Assembly: GCF_029784155.1 (NCBI RefSeq)
Contig: NC_073693.1
Coordinates: 352,179,117 to 352,243,116, forward strand
Origin: Uranotaenia lowii
Lineage: Eukaryota > Arthropoda > Insecta > Diptera > Culicidae
DNA length: 64,000 nt
Direction of reading: 5' to 3'
The notes under the pieces are model-generated. The model was not told where the DNA came from. It did no database searches and worked only from the letters and a program-made list of their open reading frames with translations. The position numbers were made by a program, and so were the translations under genes. This document shows, piece after piece, positions 23,001 to 32,250 of the stretch. Every line of letters starts with the position of its first letter. The stretch's first letter is position 1.

Positions 23001-23626
23001 TCCACTGACGGTTTGGATGGAATTTCACCTATGGTAAAACCAATTCTCTTTTCTCAAAAAGCTTAAAAATTAGAACATAGTCAGCTCGAAATCGGGAAGT
23101 TCACCTTAAGTTTCATCTGTCCTCATTTTTTATGACACTAGTTGGTTGCTTGGAGGAAAAGGTAAACATTGGTTGGAAAGATGGTTGTCTTCAAACGTGG
23201 CCAGGTTAAACGGGATCAACGTTTCTTTTTTGTCTGTAGAGAATTCAGAATTCAATTTAAAAAATTATAACAAAAAAATTCAAACAGAGAAATTTTGTTT
23301 GCAGATTTCCTTAAAAAATTATCGAAATTCAAATTAACAATTCTTCAATTTCAAGCCTAAACTATACTACTGGAGCGTTGTCGCTTCAAAATTTGCCGTT
23401 ATTAACCCCTTCGGGTAGGCAACAGATTTTTTGATGAGAATTATAAACATTCAATTACATAATTGGCGCCTTACCTCAGGGCCAGCTCGGTCCGCGCGTT
23501 GATCTGGTAGATGTTGTTGTACCCAGGATGGTCCAGATCGTGGCAGATGCAGGATACCAGCAAAATGAGCACCTCCAGCTCGCCCAGGCGCTGCACCAGA
23601 TTCGTGTGCCAGGTGATGGCGTACAT
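3543..23626 (-). CDS. Pde9: cGMP phosphodiesterase PDE9, six 3' exons (5' part not found)
   Basis: The exons are 23626-23475, 21449-21342, 14102-13976, 13909-13614, 13553-13169 and 5006-3543. All have GT-AG boundaries and matching phases, giving 843 residues. The PDE catalytic signatures run in order. First is the metal-site HD in [11 protein letters not shown], followed by [20 protein letters not shown]. Then come [16 protein letters not shown], the metal-site Asp in [16 protein letters not shown], and the Gln/Phe nucleotide clamp in [12 protein letters not shown]. Wording and order match PDE9, the high-affinity cGMP-specific class I PDE that hydrolyses cGMP to 5'-GMP. The upstream exon(s) with HNxxH and the N-terminus were not located and may lie beyond 23.6 kb or outside the window. 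The C-terminal ~600 residues are low complexity. Confidence 0.9.
7228..8665. repeat. higher-order block A1 within the TTGTCAAAA array
   Basis: An ordered series of variants is present: TTAACG near 7240, GGTTAAAATT at 7290, CCATATTTCC near 7311, GATGTCAAAAATG at 7801, and AATTATCAAAATATTC at 8601. The same order recurs about 3.0-3.1 kb downstream, so this is an internal segmental duplication. Confidence 0.75.
10267..11775. repeat. higher-order block A2 within the TTGTCAAAA array
   Basis: This is the second copy of the 7228-8665 block: TTAACG near 10275, GGTTAAAATT at 10321, GATGTCAAAAATG at 10751, AATTATCAAAATATTC at 11712. Offsets of 3031, 2950 and 3111 bp show that 9-bp units were gained or lost between markers after duplication. 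Confidence 0.75.
12769..13000. repeat. degenerate GTCTTCGTC-type repeat at the satellite edge
   Basis: Irregularly spaced copies of GTCTTC(G/T)TC and its complement GAAGAC occur about every 12-25 bp. The element GAAGACGACAT at the satellite junction is also present at the other edge of the array, near 5121. Confidence 0.5.
13169..13553 (-). CDS. Pde9: Pde9 exon, linker after the catalytic domain
   Basis: The acceptor is ttttctttctag before 13553 and the donor is GAT|gtgagt at 13168. It starts [12 protein letters not shown], aligning with the last PDE9 helix, then becomes Ser/Gly/Thr-rich. It ends with an acidic stretch, [13 protein letters not shown]. Failure to splice would add about ten residues before a stop. 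Confidence 0.85.
13614..13909 (-). CDS. Pde9: Pde9 catalytic exon (ADISNEARP)
   Basis: The acceptor is tttacccccaacag before 13909 and the donor is AA|gtgaga at 13613. It encodes the second metal-coordinating Asp region ([18 protein letters not shown]), the [19 protein letters not shown] loop and the SQVRFIG glutamine clamp. These are hallmarks of the PDE catalytic pocket. Confidence 0.93.
13976..14102 (-). CDS. Pde9: Pde9 catalytic exon (LATDMARH)
   Basis: The acceptor is attttcacag before 14102 and the donor is TTA|gtgagt at 13975. The translation includes [20 protein letters not shown], matching the conserved PDE helix that follows the first metal site. Its first base completes the lysine codon begun in the upstream exon. 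Confidence 0.92.
14490..14868. repeat. diverged minisatellite, ~75-85-bp unit, 4-5 copies
   Basis: Successive units begin gcgcttcc, contain 'ttttttcaccg(g)aaag', then 'aaacaatcagcagcag' and 'ccttaaaa'. The units differ by substitutions and small indels. The array lies in the Pde9 intron between the exons at 14102 and 21342. Confidence 0.7.
14870..14943 (+). repeat. dispersed repeat ending in TAAGC pentamers, copy 1
   Basis: It contains 'cgggttcaatgatttaaggt' and 'gagtagtcgaacaag', followed by taagctagctaagc. The same sequence occurs inverted at 26426-26490. It could be a SINE-like or other non-autonomous element end; the family is not identified. Confidence 0.55.
14944..16055. other. intronic AT-rich sequence, no gene seen
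   Basis: Pde9 intron. The only pattern noticed is repeated 'cgattttatcac' and 'cgattttaccac' phrases around 15715-15805, suggesting an old dispersed repeat. Confidence 0.4.
16061..16080 (+). repeat. poly(G) run, 20 nt
   Basis: Uninterrupted G20 preceded by GGGGT, in otherwise AT-rich intron DNA. The length may be unreliable, since sequencing is weak on such runs, and it could form a G-quadruplex. Confidence 0.8.
16140..16575. repeat. dispersed repeat rich in (GCCCGGAT) phrases
   Basis: 'cccggat' and 'ccggat' recur at least seven times, separated by T/A-rich segments, beside a 'ggcagattgccgg' start. It is probably a decayed non-autonomous element; no coding potential. Confidence 0.4.
16956..17025. 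repeat. perfect 19-bp inverted repeat (hairpin)
   Basis: CGAAAGATTCCCTTTAATT at 16956-16974 is exactly complementary to 17007-17025, with a 32-nt loop. It lies in the Pde9 intron. It could be a MITE core or an RNA hairpin; nothing decides between them. Confidence 0.6.
17400..20000. repeat. cluster of dispersed repeats, no gene
   Basis: Homologous pieces recur at 17540-17690, 17720-17800 and 19770-19950 ('ccaaataccc', 'ccatttggttga', 'agttctcgagtt', C-rich 'ccccctccc'). A stretch 'agctgacccgttgtgctttg' lies near 17811 and 'acagacagacagacaaacat' near 19720. These look like non-autonomous insect element remnants. Confidence 0.45.
20325..21181. mobile_element. MITE with GGGGAGAGTGG terminal inverted repeats
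   Basis: The left end GGGGAGAGTGGAG and the right end (complement TGGGAGAGTGGGG) are inverted and flanked by TA on both sides. It has no coding capacity. Internal sequence from 'ctcaatccaactgtcatcgt' to 'atatttttctatatgtt' is shared with 48194-48615. A third related end is at about 44359. Confidence 0.65.
21342..21449 (-). CDS. Pde9: Pde9 catalytic exon ([12 protein letters not shown])
   Basis: The acceptor is gcttcttttag before 21449 and the donor is AA|gtaagt at 21341. It encodes [27 protein letters not shown], highly characteristic of PDE9-type catalytic domains. The phase matches both neighbours. Confidence 0.94.
21450..23474 (-). other. Pde9 intron
   Basis: A 2-kb intron between catalytic exons, with less AT-rich patches near 21880-22250 and 22600-22830. 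I see no nested gene or recognisable repeat. Confidence 0.5.
23475..23626 (-). CDS. Pde9: Pde9 catalytic exon ([11 protein letters not shown]), most 5' exon recognised
   Basis: The acceptor is aattattttcag before 23626 and the donor is AG|gtaagg at 23474. It encodes [20 protein letters not shown], then [13 protein letters not shown] with the HD metal ligands, and ends in NARTELALR. The codon split across the junction rebuilds an Arg, as expected. The Met at the start of the exon is internal to the domain, not a start codon. Confidence 0.94.
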
Positions 23627-24012
23627 CTGAAAATAATTGAAGAAAGACAAGTTCAAATAAATCATTCGATTTCAGAGGGAAATATTTGAAAAAAAATAAA
23701 AAGGTGTAATCATAGAGCTTAGAAAACTTTTTATTGAAAATTGTGTGTTTTGTGGAATATTTATCCTTGGCTAAAAACTTCACAAGGTTTTTCTAAGATA
23801 TAAATACTTTAAATATGCGTGGACTTTTTTAACTAACAAGTCTTCTGAAACTTTTGAAACAATCAAGACGTTTGAGGTTTTTTTTAAATATAAAACTTTT
23901 TAAAGGTCTTAAAATATTAACCTTTTTGAGATCTGTATCATTTCCTTAATTCCATTACAATCTAGTCTTTAATTTTTCTTACCTACCCACGTTGTTATAT
24001 TCAAACATTAGG
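23627..24012. other. presumed Pde9 intron, AT-rich
   Basis: No features seen up to the start of the satellites. Confidence 0.4.
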
Positions 24013-24034
24013 TATTCAAAAGTTCAAAAGTTCA
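24013..24034. repeat. short left flank of GTTCAAAA satellite
   Basis: Two to three GTTCAAAA units lie immediately before the TGACAAAAA array. The same unit resumes on the other side at 24662. Confidence 0.7.
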
Positions 24035-24661
24035 AAAATGACGAAAATGACAAAAATAACAAAAATGACAGAAATGACAAAAATGACAAAAATGGCAAAA
24101 ATGACAAAAATGACAAAAATGACAAAAATGACAAAAATGACAAAAATGACAAAAATGACAAAAATGACAAAAATGACAAAAATGACAAAAATGACAAAAA
24201 TGACAAAAATGACAAAAATGACAAAAATGACAAAAATGACAAAAATGACAAAAATGACAAAAATGACAAAAATGACAAAAATGACAAAAATGACCAAAAT
24301 GACAAAAATGACAAAAATGACAAAAATAACAAAAATGACAAAAATGACAAAAATGACAAAAATGACAAAAATGACAAAAATGACAAAAATGACAAAAATG
24401 ACAAAAATGACAAAAATGACAAAAATGACAAAAATGACAAAAATGACAAAAATGAAAAAATTACAAAAATTACAAAAATGACAAAAATGACAAAAATGAC
24501 AAAAATGACAAAAATGACAAAAATGACAAAAATGACAAAAATGACAAAAATGACAAAAATGACAAAAATGACAAAAATGACAAAAATGACAAAAATTACA
24601 AAAATTACAAAAATTACGAAAATGACAAAAATTACAAAAATTACAAAAATTACAAAAATGA
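24035..24661. repeat. satellite array, 9-bp unit TGACAAAAA
   Basis: About 70 copies, with rare TTACAAAAA and TAACAAAAA variants concentrated at the right end. It is bounded on both sides by GTTCAAAA units, so it appears to have expanded inside that array. Open frames here (KND, MTK) are trivial. Confidence 0.96.
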
Positions 24662-25296
24662 AATTCAAAAGTTCAAAAGTTTAAAAGTTCAAAAATTCAA
24701 AAATTCATAAGTTCAAAAGTTCAAAAGTTCAAAAGTTCAAAAGTTCAAAAGTTCAAAAGTTCAAAAGTTCAAAAGCTCAAAAGTTCAAAAATTCAATAGC
24801 TCAAAAAATCAAAAGTTCAGTTCAAAAGTTCAAAAGTTCAAAAGTTGAAAAGTTCAGAGGTTTAAAAGTTCAGAAGTTTAAAAATTCAAAAGTTCAAAAG
24901 TTCAAAAGTTCAAAAGTTCAAAAGTTCAAAAGTTCAAAAGTTCAAAAGTTCAAAAGTTCAAAAGTTCAAAAGTTCAAAAGTTCAAAAGTTCAAAAGTTCA
25001 AAAGTTCAAAAGTTCAAAAGTTCAAAAGTTCAAAAGTTCAAAAGTTCAAAAGTTCAAAAGTTCAAAAGTTCAAAAGTTCAAAAGTTCGAAAGTTCAAAAG
25101 TTCAAAAGTTCAAAAGTTCAAAAGTTCAAAAGTTCAAAAGTTCAAAAGTTCAAAAGTTCAAAAGTTCAAAAGTTCAAAAGTTCAAAAGTTCAAAAGTTCA
25201 AAAGTTCAAAAGTTCAAAAGTTCAAAAGTTCAAAAGTTCAAAAGTTCAAAAGTTCAAAAGTTCAAAAGTTCAAAAGTTCAAAAGTTCAAAAGTTCA
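24662..25296. repeat. satellite array, 8-bp unit GTTCAAAA
   Basis: About 79 copies. The left third is degenerate (24662-24895); the rest is nearly exact. Confidence 0.96.
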
Positions 25297-25524
25297 TAAA
25301 AAAGTCAAAAGTTTTGATGTCTTAATTGAATTTAATTGAAATTAAAATCGTGGAAAACAGGAAAATCAAGACAATTGAAAAAATAAAAAGTCAAGAATTA
25401 AGAATTTCAAGAAAATCAAAAAATTTGAAAAAATCAAAAAAGTCGAGAAAATTCAGAAACTGAAGTAAAGTTAAAAAGTTAAAAAGATCGCAATTTCAAA
25501 AGTTTAAAAGCACAAATCTTCGTG
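25297..25524. repeat. degenerate A-rich junction between satellites
   Basis: Irregular 'aaaatcaag'- and 'aaaaagtc'-like words form a transition from GTTCAAAA to AAGAAAATC units. Confidence 0.5.
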
Positions 25525-26396
25525 AAAATCAAGAAAATCAAGAAAACAATAAATAAGATCAAGAAAATCAAGAAAATCGAGAAAATCAGGAAAATAAAGA
25601 AAATCAAGAAAATCAAAAAAATCAAGAAAATCATAAAAATTAAGAAAATCAATAAAATCATAAAAATCAAGAATATCAAGAAAATCAAGAAAATCAAAAA
25701 AATCAAGAAAATCAAGAAAATCAAGAAAATCAAGAAAATCAAGAAAATCAAAAAAAATCAAGAAAATCAAGAAAATCAAGAAAATCAAGAAAATCCAGAA
25801 AATCAAGAAAATCAAGAAAATAAAAAAATCAAGAAAATCAAGATAATCAAGAACATCAATAAAATCAAGAAAATCAAGAAAATCAGGAAAATCAAGAAAA
25901 TCAAGAAAATCAAGAAAATCCAGAAAATCAAGAAAATCAAGCTAATCAAGAAAATCAAGAAAATCTTGAAAATTATGAAAATCAAGAAAAACAAGAAAAT
26001 CAAGAAAATCAAGAAACTTAGGAAATTAATGCAATCACGAAAATTTTAAAAAATATGATAAACAAATAAATTTAAAAACAAGAAAATAATGAAAATATAA
26101 AAATTGAAAAAATCTGGAAAATTGAAAAAAACAAGAAAATCAAGGAAAAGAAGAAAACCTTGAAAATAGAAAAAAAAACTCAGCTAGTTAAGAAAATCGA
26201 GGAAATAAAGGAAATCAAGAAAGGCAAGAAAAACAAGAAAATCAAAAAAAAAATCAGGAAAATCTTGAAAATCAAGAATATCTAGTAAATCAAAAAAATC
26301 TAGAAAATCAAGATATCAGGAAAATCACAAGAAAAAAGATAACAAAAAATCAAGAGAATCAAGATATCAAGAAAATCAAGAATATCAAAAAAAATA
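25525..26396. repeat. satellite array AAGAAAATC, degenerate left part
   Basis: 9-bp units with many substitutions and indels; decay increases to the right (26040-26396). Confidence 0.9.
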
Positions 26397-26425
26397 AGAA
26401 ATCAATTAGAAATTCAAGAAAATTA
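26397..26425 (+). repeat. 29-bp direct repeat, left copy
   Basis: It starts AGAAATCAATTAGAAATTCA and is identical to 27098-27126. The pair brackets the non-satellite segment 26426-27097. Confidence 0.8.
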
Positions 26426-27097
26426 GCTTAGCTTAGCTTAGCTTGATTGACTACTCACATCCACCTTGAATCATTGAACCCGAAATGCACCTTTAGATGT
26501 TTTGATAAAGAATTTAAAAGTATTCTAGTATACTCGGTGATTGATTTCTAAATTTGGTTTGAATACAAGTCAATACATTTCGGATTCCAAGATCACAGGC
26601 GTGGCTCAGTAGAACGAGTTCCACATCGCCAATGGTTGCTACTCCGTGATTGACCGAGGCCATCAATTTTGTTCAGAGGTCAAATGAACGGAACCTGGGA
26701 TTGGCTACACATTCACAATGCACAAAACTGATGCTCTCTCTTTGAACATCAATTACGGCGCCGGCCACGTCCTAGTAGCCAATAGATAGGTTAGAAAAAA
26801 TTAGAAAGGGATGAAAGAACAACTTTGTGCTTAAGGACCGAGGTTACCTCTGCATCCTTGCAAAAAATTTGGTTGGGAATGTGGGGGAAAGGAAAAAAAA
26901 GGAAACACTTTTGACTAGTGTTCAGCAGTGGCTATCAGCAATTTTTTCTCCTGAAATATATTTTTATTTATTAAATCATTTGAACGAAATAAGAAACAAC
27001 AATTTTGAATGGTGATTATGACTAAAACACATTCGAAGTCAATCGTATACACTTGATTTTCATCTTTATCTGTATCTTTAATAGTTGTTGCTCACAT
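26426..27097. other. 0.67-kb non-satellite segment inside the AAGAAAATC array
   Basis: It begins with TTAGC pentamers and an inverted copy of the 14870-14943 repeat (to about 26490). It also contains 'tggctcagtag' near 26597, which resembles a pol III A box, though no clear B box was seen. It is flanked by the 29-bp direct repeat. It may be a SINE-like insertion or a remnant of the original intron left between two expanded arrays. Confidence 0.5.
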
Positions 27098-27126
27098 AGA
27101 AATCAATTAGAAATTCAAGAAAATTA
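27098..27126 (+). repeat. 29-bp direct repeat, right copy
   Basis: Identical to 26397-26425. Confidence 0.8.
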
Positions 27127-28690
27127 AAAAAAAAACAAGAAAATCCAGAAAATCCAGAAAATCAAAAAAAAATCAAGAAAGTTCAGGAAATTAAAATATC
27201 AAGAATATCAAGAATACCAAAAAATAAAAAAAAACAAGAAAATCCAAAAATTCATGATAATCAAGAAAATAAAGATAATCAAGAAAATAATGAAAATCTA
27301 GAAAATCAAGAAAATCAAGAAAATCAAGAAAATCAAGAAAATCAAGAAAATCAAGAAAATCAAGAAAATCAGGAAAATCAAGAAAATCAAGAAAATCAAG
27401 AAAATCAAGAAAATCAAGAAAATCAAGAAAATCAAGAAAATCAAGAAAATCAAGAAAATCAAGAAAATCAAGAAAATCAAGAAAATCAAGAAAATCAAGA
27501 AAATCAAGAAAATCAAGAAAATCAAGAAAATCAAGAAAATTAAGAAAATCAAGAAAATCAAGAAAATCAAGAAAATCAAGAAAATCAAGAAAATCAAGAA
27601 AATCAAGAAAATCAAGAAAATCAAGAAAATCAAGAAAATCAAGAAAATCAAGAAAATCAAGAAAATCAAGAAAATCAAGAAAATCAACAAAATCAACAAA
27701 ATCAAGAAAATCAAGAAAATCAAGAAAATCAAGAAAATCAAGAAAATCAAGAAAATCAAGAAAATCAAGAAAATCAAGAAAATCAAGAAAATCAAGAAAA
27801 TCAAGAAAATCAAGAAAATCAAGAAAATCAAGAAAATCAAGAAAATCAAGAAAATCAAGGAAATCAAGAAAATCAAGAAAATCAAGAAAAACAAGAAAAA
27901 CAAGAAAAACAAGAAAATCAAGAAAATCAAGAAAATCAAGAAAATCAAGAAAATCAAGAAAATCAAGAAAATCAAGAAAATCAAGAAAATCAAGAAAATC
28001 AAGGAAATCAAGAAAATCAAGAAAATCAAGAAAATCAAGAAAATCAAGAAAAACAAGAAAAACAAGAAAATCAAGAAAATCAAGAAAATCAAGAAGATCA
28101 AGAAAATTAAGAAAATCAAGAAAATCAAGAAAATCAAGAAAATAAAGAAAATCAAGAAAATCAAGAAAATCAAGAAAATAAAAAAAATCAAGAAAATCAA
28201 GAAAATCAAGAAAATCAAGAAAACCAAGAAAATCAAGTAAATAAAAAAAATCAAGCAAATTAAGAAGATCAAGAAAATCAATAAAATCTAGAAAATCAAG
28301 ACAATCAATAAAATCAAGAAAATCAAGAAAATCAAGAAAATCAAGAAAATCAAGAAAATCAAGAAAATCAAGAAAATCAAGAAAATCAAGAAAATCAAGA
28401 AAATCAAGAAAATCAAGAAAATCAAGAAAATCAAGAAAATCAAGAAAATCAAGAAAATCAAGAAAATCAAGAAAATCAAGAAAATCAAGAAAATTAAGAA
28501 ACTTAAGAAAACCAAGAAATCAAGAAAATTAAGAAAATCAAGAAAATCTAAAAAATCAAGAAAATCGAGAAAATCAAGAAAATCAAAAAAAACCAGAAAA
28601 TCAAGAAAATAAAAAAAAAATCAAATAAATTAATAAAATTAAGAAAATCGAGAATAAAAAGAAATTAAGTTTATAAAGAAAATGAAGAGT
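27127..28690. repeat. satellite array AAGAAAATC, homogeneous part
   Basis: About 170 copies of the 9-bp unit. Most units between 27300 and 28500 are exact, with small blocks of AACAAGAAA and AACAAAATC variants repeated at two places (27885-27915, 28050-28070). Open frames (LDF, LIF on minus) are trivial. Confidence 0.96.
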
Positions 28691-29034
28691 GTCAGTTTAA
28701 TTTCACGTTAATTTAAGAGGGTTGAGTTTTTGTTAATTGGAATAGAATGCAGGCAGATGTTTAGTAGGCTCATACCACAACAGAGAGATGTTTTCAATTT
28801 TATTAATTTAATTTTTTTTTAATTTTAAAATTGGCAGTTGGCTTTTTCGATTTAGGAATATGTAAATGTCTTTTTTTTGGAATTATTTTCACGGTCCAGT
28901 GTTAAGGTTTTATTTGTTTTTTGTTCGCACAAATTGAGGAAATCGGTCGGTTACATTGGTTTATTTTTTTTTGCAATAAATGAACAAGTGAAGGATTTAT
29001 TTTGTTTGTTACTACTGATGTGGTTTGAAAAAAA
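28691..29034. other. spacer 3' of the minus-strand Ly6 gene
   Basis: AT-rich sequence that probably contains that gene's 3' UTR. AATAAA complements (TTTATT) occur near 28960 and 28995. Confidence 0.4.
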
Positions 29035-29498
29035 TTACAATAAATTTTTCAACAACAAACTTAACGCAAGCGTAAATATCACTGGTTCCAGTCGCCCAGA
29101 GCCTCCAACCAGCTGCACTACCACTGCATAGGATCCATTGTCCGACGTCGATCCCGGAGGCCCCAGAAGCTGACTTCCGTCGGCCATCGTATACTCGGCC
29201 ACTGAGTTGCACAAATCCTCCTCGCAGCGCTGCCACTGTTCCAGACTCGCATTGGCACTGCTGCCTGGAGGAATCAAACTTTTCAGCAACTTCCGGCTAG
29301 CGCCCTGATCACCCCACCCACATCCGGTCCCGTAGACATGCAGCACAAAGCTCGGCAGCGTCAGGTTCATCTGGGTACTGACACACTCGTAATGGTCCTC
29401 GAACGGATGCTCGGATTCACACTCCTCAACGGTCACGTGATCGGAACAGGCGGACCAGCTGATGGTACTCTCGCACCGGAAGCATTCCAATGGCCTGG
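29035..29498 (-). CDS. Ly6/uPAR-like GPI-anchored protein, exon 2
   Basis: With exon 1 (29625-29559) this gives 176 residues. The eight cysteines run LECFRC, SAC, EEC, YEC, GTGC, RC and DLCN. The CxxC start and LCN end are typical of three-finger Ly6 domains. N-glycosylation sequons are NLT, NAS and NGS. The C-terminus is hydrophobic (VIFTLALSLLLKNLL), as expected for a GPI-anchor signal. It is probably an extracellular, membrane-tethered protein; insect relatives modulate channels, junctions or receptors, but the specific role cannot be read here. It lies upstream of the recognised Pde9 exons on the same strand, so it may be nested in a Pde9 intron if that gene extends further. Confidence 0.85.
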
Positions 29499-29558
29499 CT
29501 GAAAACGGTGAAATGCTTGAAAATTTGATGGGGCCAGTCTTGGTTTCAAATTTCTTAC

Positions 29559-29625
29559 CTGAATGAGTGGCTATCAGAATGAGCAGCCCCACCAGCATCG
29601 GATTGCTTCCGAATTTGGGACACAT
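29559..29625 (-). CDS. Ly6-like gene, exon 1 (signal peptide)
   Basis: It encodes MCPKFGSNPMLVGLLILIATHS, a signal peptide, then the donor CAG|gtaaga. The intron (29558-29499) is only 60 nt and ends in ccgttttcag. The split codon gives Ala, joining to RPLECFRC. Retaining the intron would also keep the frame open, adding 20 residues. Confidence 0.82.
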
Positions 29626-32250
29626 TTTTGACTGCTTGACTACCGGAGACCGGCATCTGGGTTCGGTGCTTACTGATGAAGATTCGAATCTCGTTTACTG
29701 AATGTGTTAATTTTCACACATCCCTCATTCATGTTTTTGGAGTTGGAGAATCCATCGTTTTTGTTTGTTTATATTTTCAACATTGTGCTTTATAAACATT
29801 CGATAAAGTTGTTTTCGCTAAAGCCTTACAATGATTCAAATCGTACATTTCTTGGAATCGGCAATTCAATCATCAACCATTGGAGATGTAGTCAATCCAA
29901 AATTTAAGTTATGATCGCTGTGCCAGCTATGGAGTTTTTTTCTTCTATGGCGACCGTCAAAAATTGTTTCATCAAATATCAACGACCAGCAAAATACTCT
30001 TTTGTGCTTCAATTATAGAATAATTTTCAAGTTTCTTAATCCTGAAAACCCAATAAAATATTTTAGAAAATAAAACAAGTTTTGCCCCGTTGATGGTCGA
30101 ATGATTGTTTCCATAATTTTATCCCCAGGATTTTTCAAATAACTTTGTAAATTTTTTCTTTGCTGACAAAGACAATTCCTCACAGATGAAAAAAATGTTT
30201 TGAGACATTCATTAATTTTCTCAGTGTACTTGAAGTGGAACGTTCAAATAAACTCTAGAAAAATTAAAGTTTCCAGATGACCCTACCACATAAACATATT
30301 CACGATAATTGAATACATAGACGCGTTGCATTGATTTAAATTGATAGTCTATGGATGACCTTTGATGATTGTTCATATCCAAGTTATTTTTACTGTCCGA
30401 GATGGGTTTGTGCAAACTTGAGGAAGAGTCTATGAGCGTCAATTGGTAATAAATAAAAAAAATCTTCGAATATATTAGATCGAGTTGTCCACATTTCGGT
30501 CTAAGGGTCATCCACCCTTGAGATAGAAACCTCCAGCTGATTGTTTGGAAAAATTCGGTTCCCACCCTTTGACGCGGAAACCATAATCCGCCAAACTGTG
30601 AATAAAAAAAAAAAAAAAAAAAAATCCGGAGACCAAACAAAACAATCAAGTCCAGCAACCTTCAAGTGTGTGGACATTACGCGATCGGTGCAGCGAGTGG
30701 GGCATCTTCCAAAAGACGTTAGCAGTTAGCAGCGGCCGGCATTAGCTATTTAGTATGCCACGCTCAAAACTGTTCGCTTCGCCAAATAAATTGGTTTTTT
30801 TTTCTTCGGATTTTTTTCCTCTCTCGTTCTCTAGGGTTATCTTCCTTTCTTTGCCAGATTTTTGAAGCAGCATCGTAAAGTGCGATCGCAAACTTGGCTT
30901 CACACAATATTTACTTTCCGCCATCGGCATCACCCGCCAAGTTGTGACGAACGCGGTTTAGGAGTTACGACTTGACTTTGTCTCGTGGTTTGTCAAGCTC
31001 GACTTAGCTGGAAGTTTGAAAATATTTTTTCGAATTTTTATTCTCATGTTCAATCAACACGAAGAAAAATTACATCTGATGTTGCAAAAATAAAGCTTTT
31101 TAAGATAAGTAAACCACCGTTTTAATTGGTTTTTGTAAATTTATTTTCGGCATATCGGTGAAAATGTATATTCTTGTAGAAAGAATATTAGAATAGAAAA
31201 TGTATAAGATGGATAGAAAAGTTAGCAGAAAATTTACAGGTGTTGAAAATTAACCAAATGAATAATTTTGAATGTTGTTCTGAATTATGAATCTCATTTC
31301 TGTTTACTAAACTTGCTCAACCTTATTTCTGATATCTTTAAATTCAAAAATCTGTATGAAAGTACAAAAATTGAATTCAAGTTTTGAATGAAAACAACTG
31401 AAAGTTAATCACACAATTATCATTGGGAAATTCGAAACTGATTCAAAAAACTAGAATTTTTGTTCTAGTATAAAAGTCAAACCCTGACCGGGATATAAAT
31501 ATTTTATCGGTGAAAAAACGAAACTTGAGTTTCGAATTCACATTACACAAGGGAAAACCATTGTTGGTGTTTGTATTTTAATAAAAGATTTTGAAAGATT
31601 TTGGGTTCCTGATTTCAAATAATTCAGATTATATAGACATTTTGAAAATTTCTTTTATAACTGATTAGCATATAAACCTACATGTACATCATATTAATCT
31701 TTCGGTTACCCTTCATTCAATCTAGTATTCATACTGTATTCATATTTATATCTAATATAAGGGTTTATAATGCGTGAAATTTTCTTTTAATTTTAATTGC
31801 CTCTCTACTTTTTAGATTTAAAAATTAAGGAGAAGAGATTGCATATATGACACCACTTACAGAAATGTGTTAACAAAAGGACGCAACCAGAAGAATTCGA
31901 AAAAAAAATATTCGATTCAAAATGCCCGTTAGCATTAAATGTGCTTCTGGTTAATTTCTGGAACAGTCTGTACATAATTTTGTGAGTTAAGCATTTGAGA
32001 ATGTTTTTAAATCGAAATTAAACCAATTGGTTCGACTCCAGTAGCGAAACAGTATGGCTTTGGGAATTCTGTATTTTATATGCGCTGTCTTCACTGGGGA
32101 TCCACTTTTAACAGTTTTTATTGCCTGTATGAGATGCAGAGGGCCTTTCGTCCGACAATTGCCCTTGCCAAGGTCTTTTGAAAGCATTTGGAGGATCAGA
32201 CCGATGACAAATTTGAAATACCTGGAGAGACTTATGTGTCCTTTTAACCC
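29626..32250. other. intergenic region between divergent Ly6 genes, proximal part
   Basis: It holds the 5' side of the minus-strand Ly6 gene and an A21 run (30604-30624). Otherwise it is AT-rich DNA in which I see no gene. Confidence 0.4.
30604..30624 (+). repeat. poly(A) run, 21 nt
   Basis: Uninterrupted A21; possible retroposon tail or simple repeat. Confidence 0.7.

Noticed and set aside
24016..28515. Long low-complexity frames in the TGACAAAAA and AAGAAAATC arrays
   Set aside because: Same reason: trivial translations of 9-bp satellites. The 8-bp GTTCAAAA array, not a multiple of three, has no such frames.
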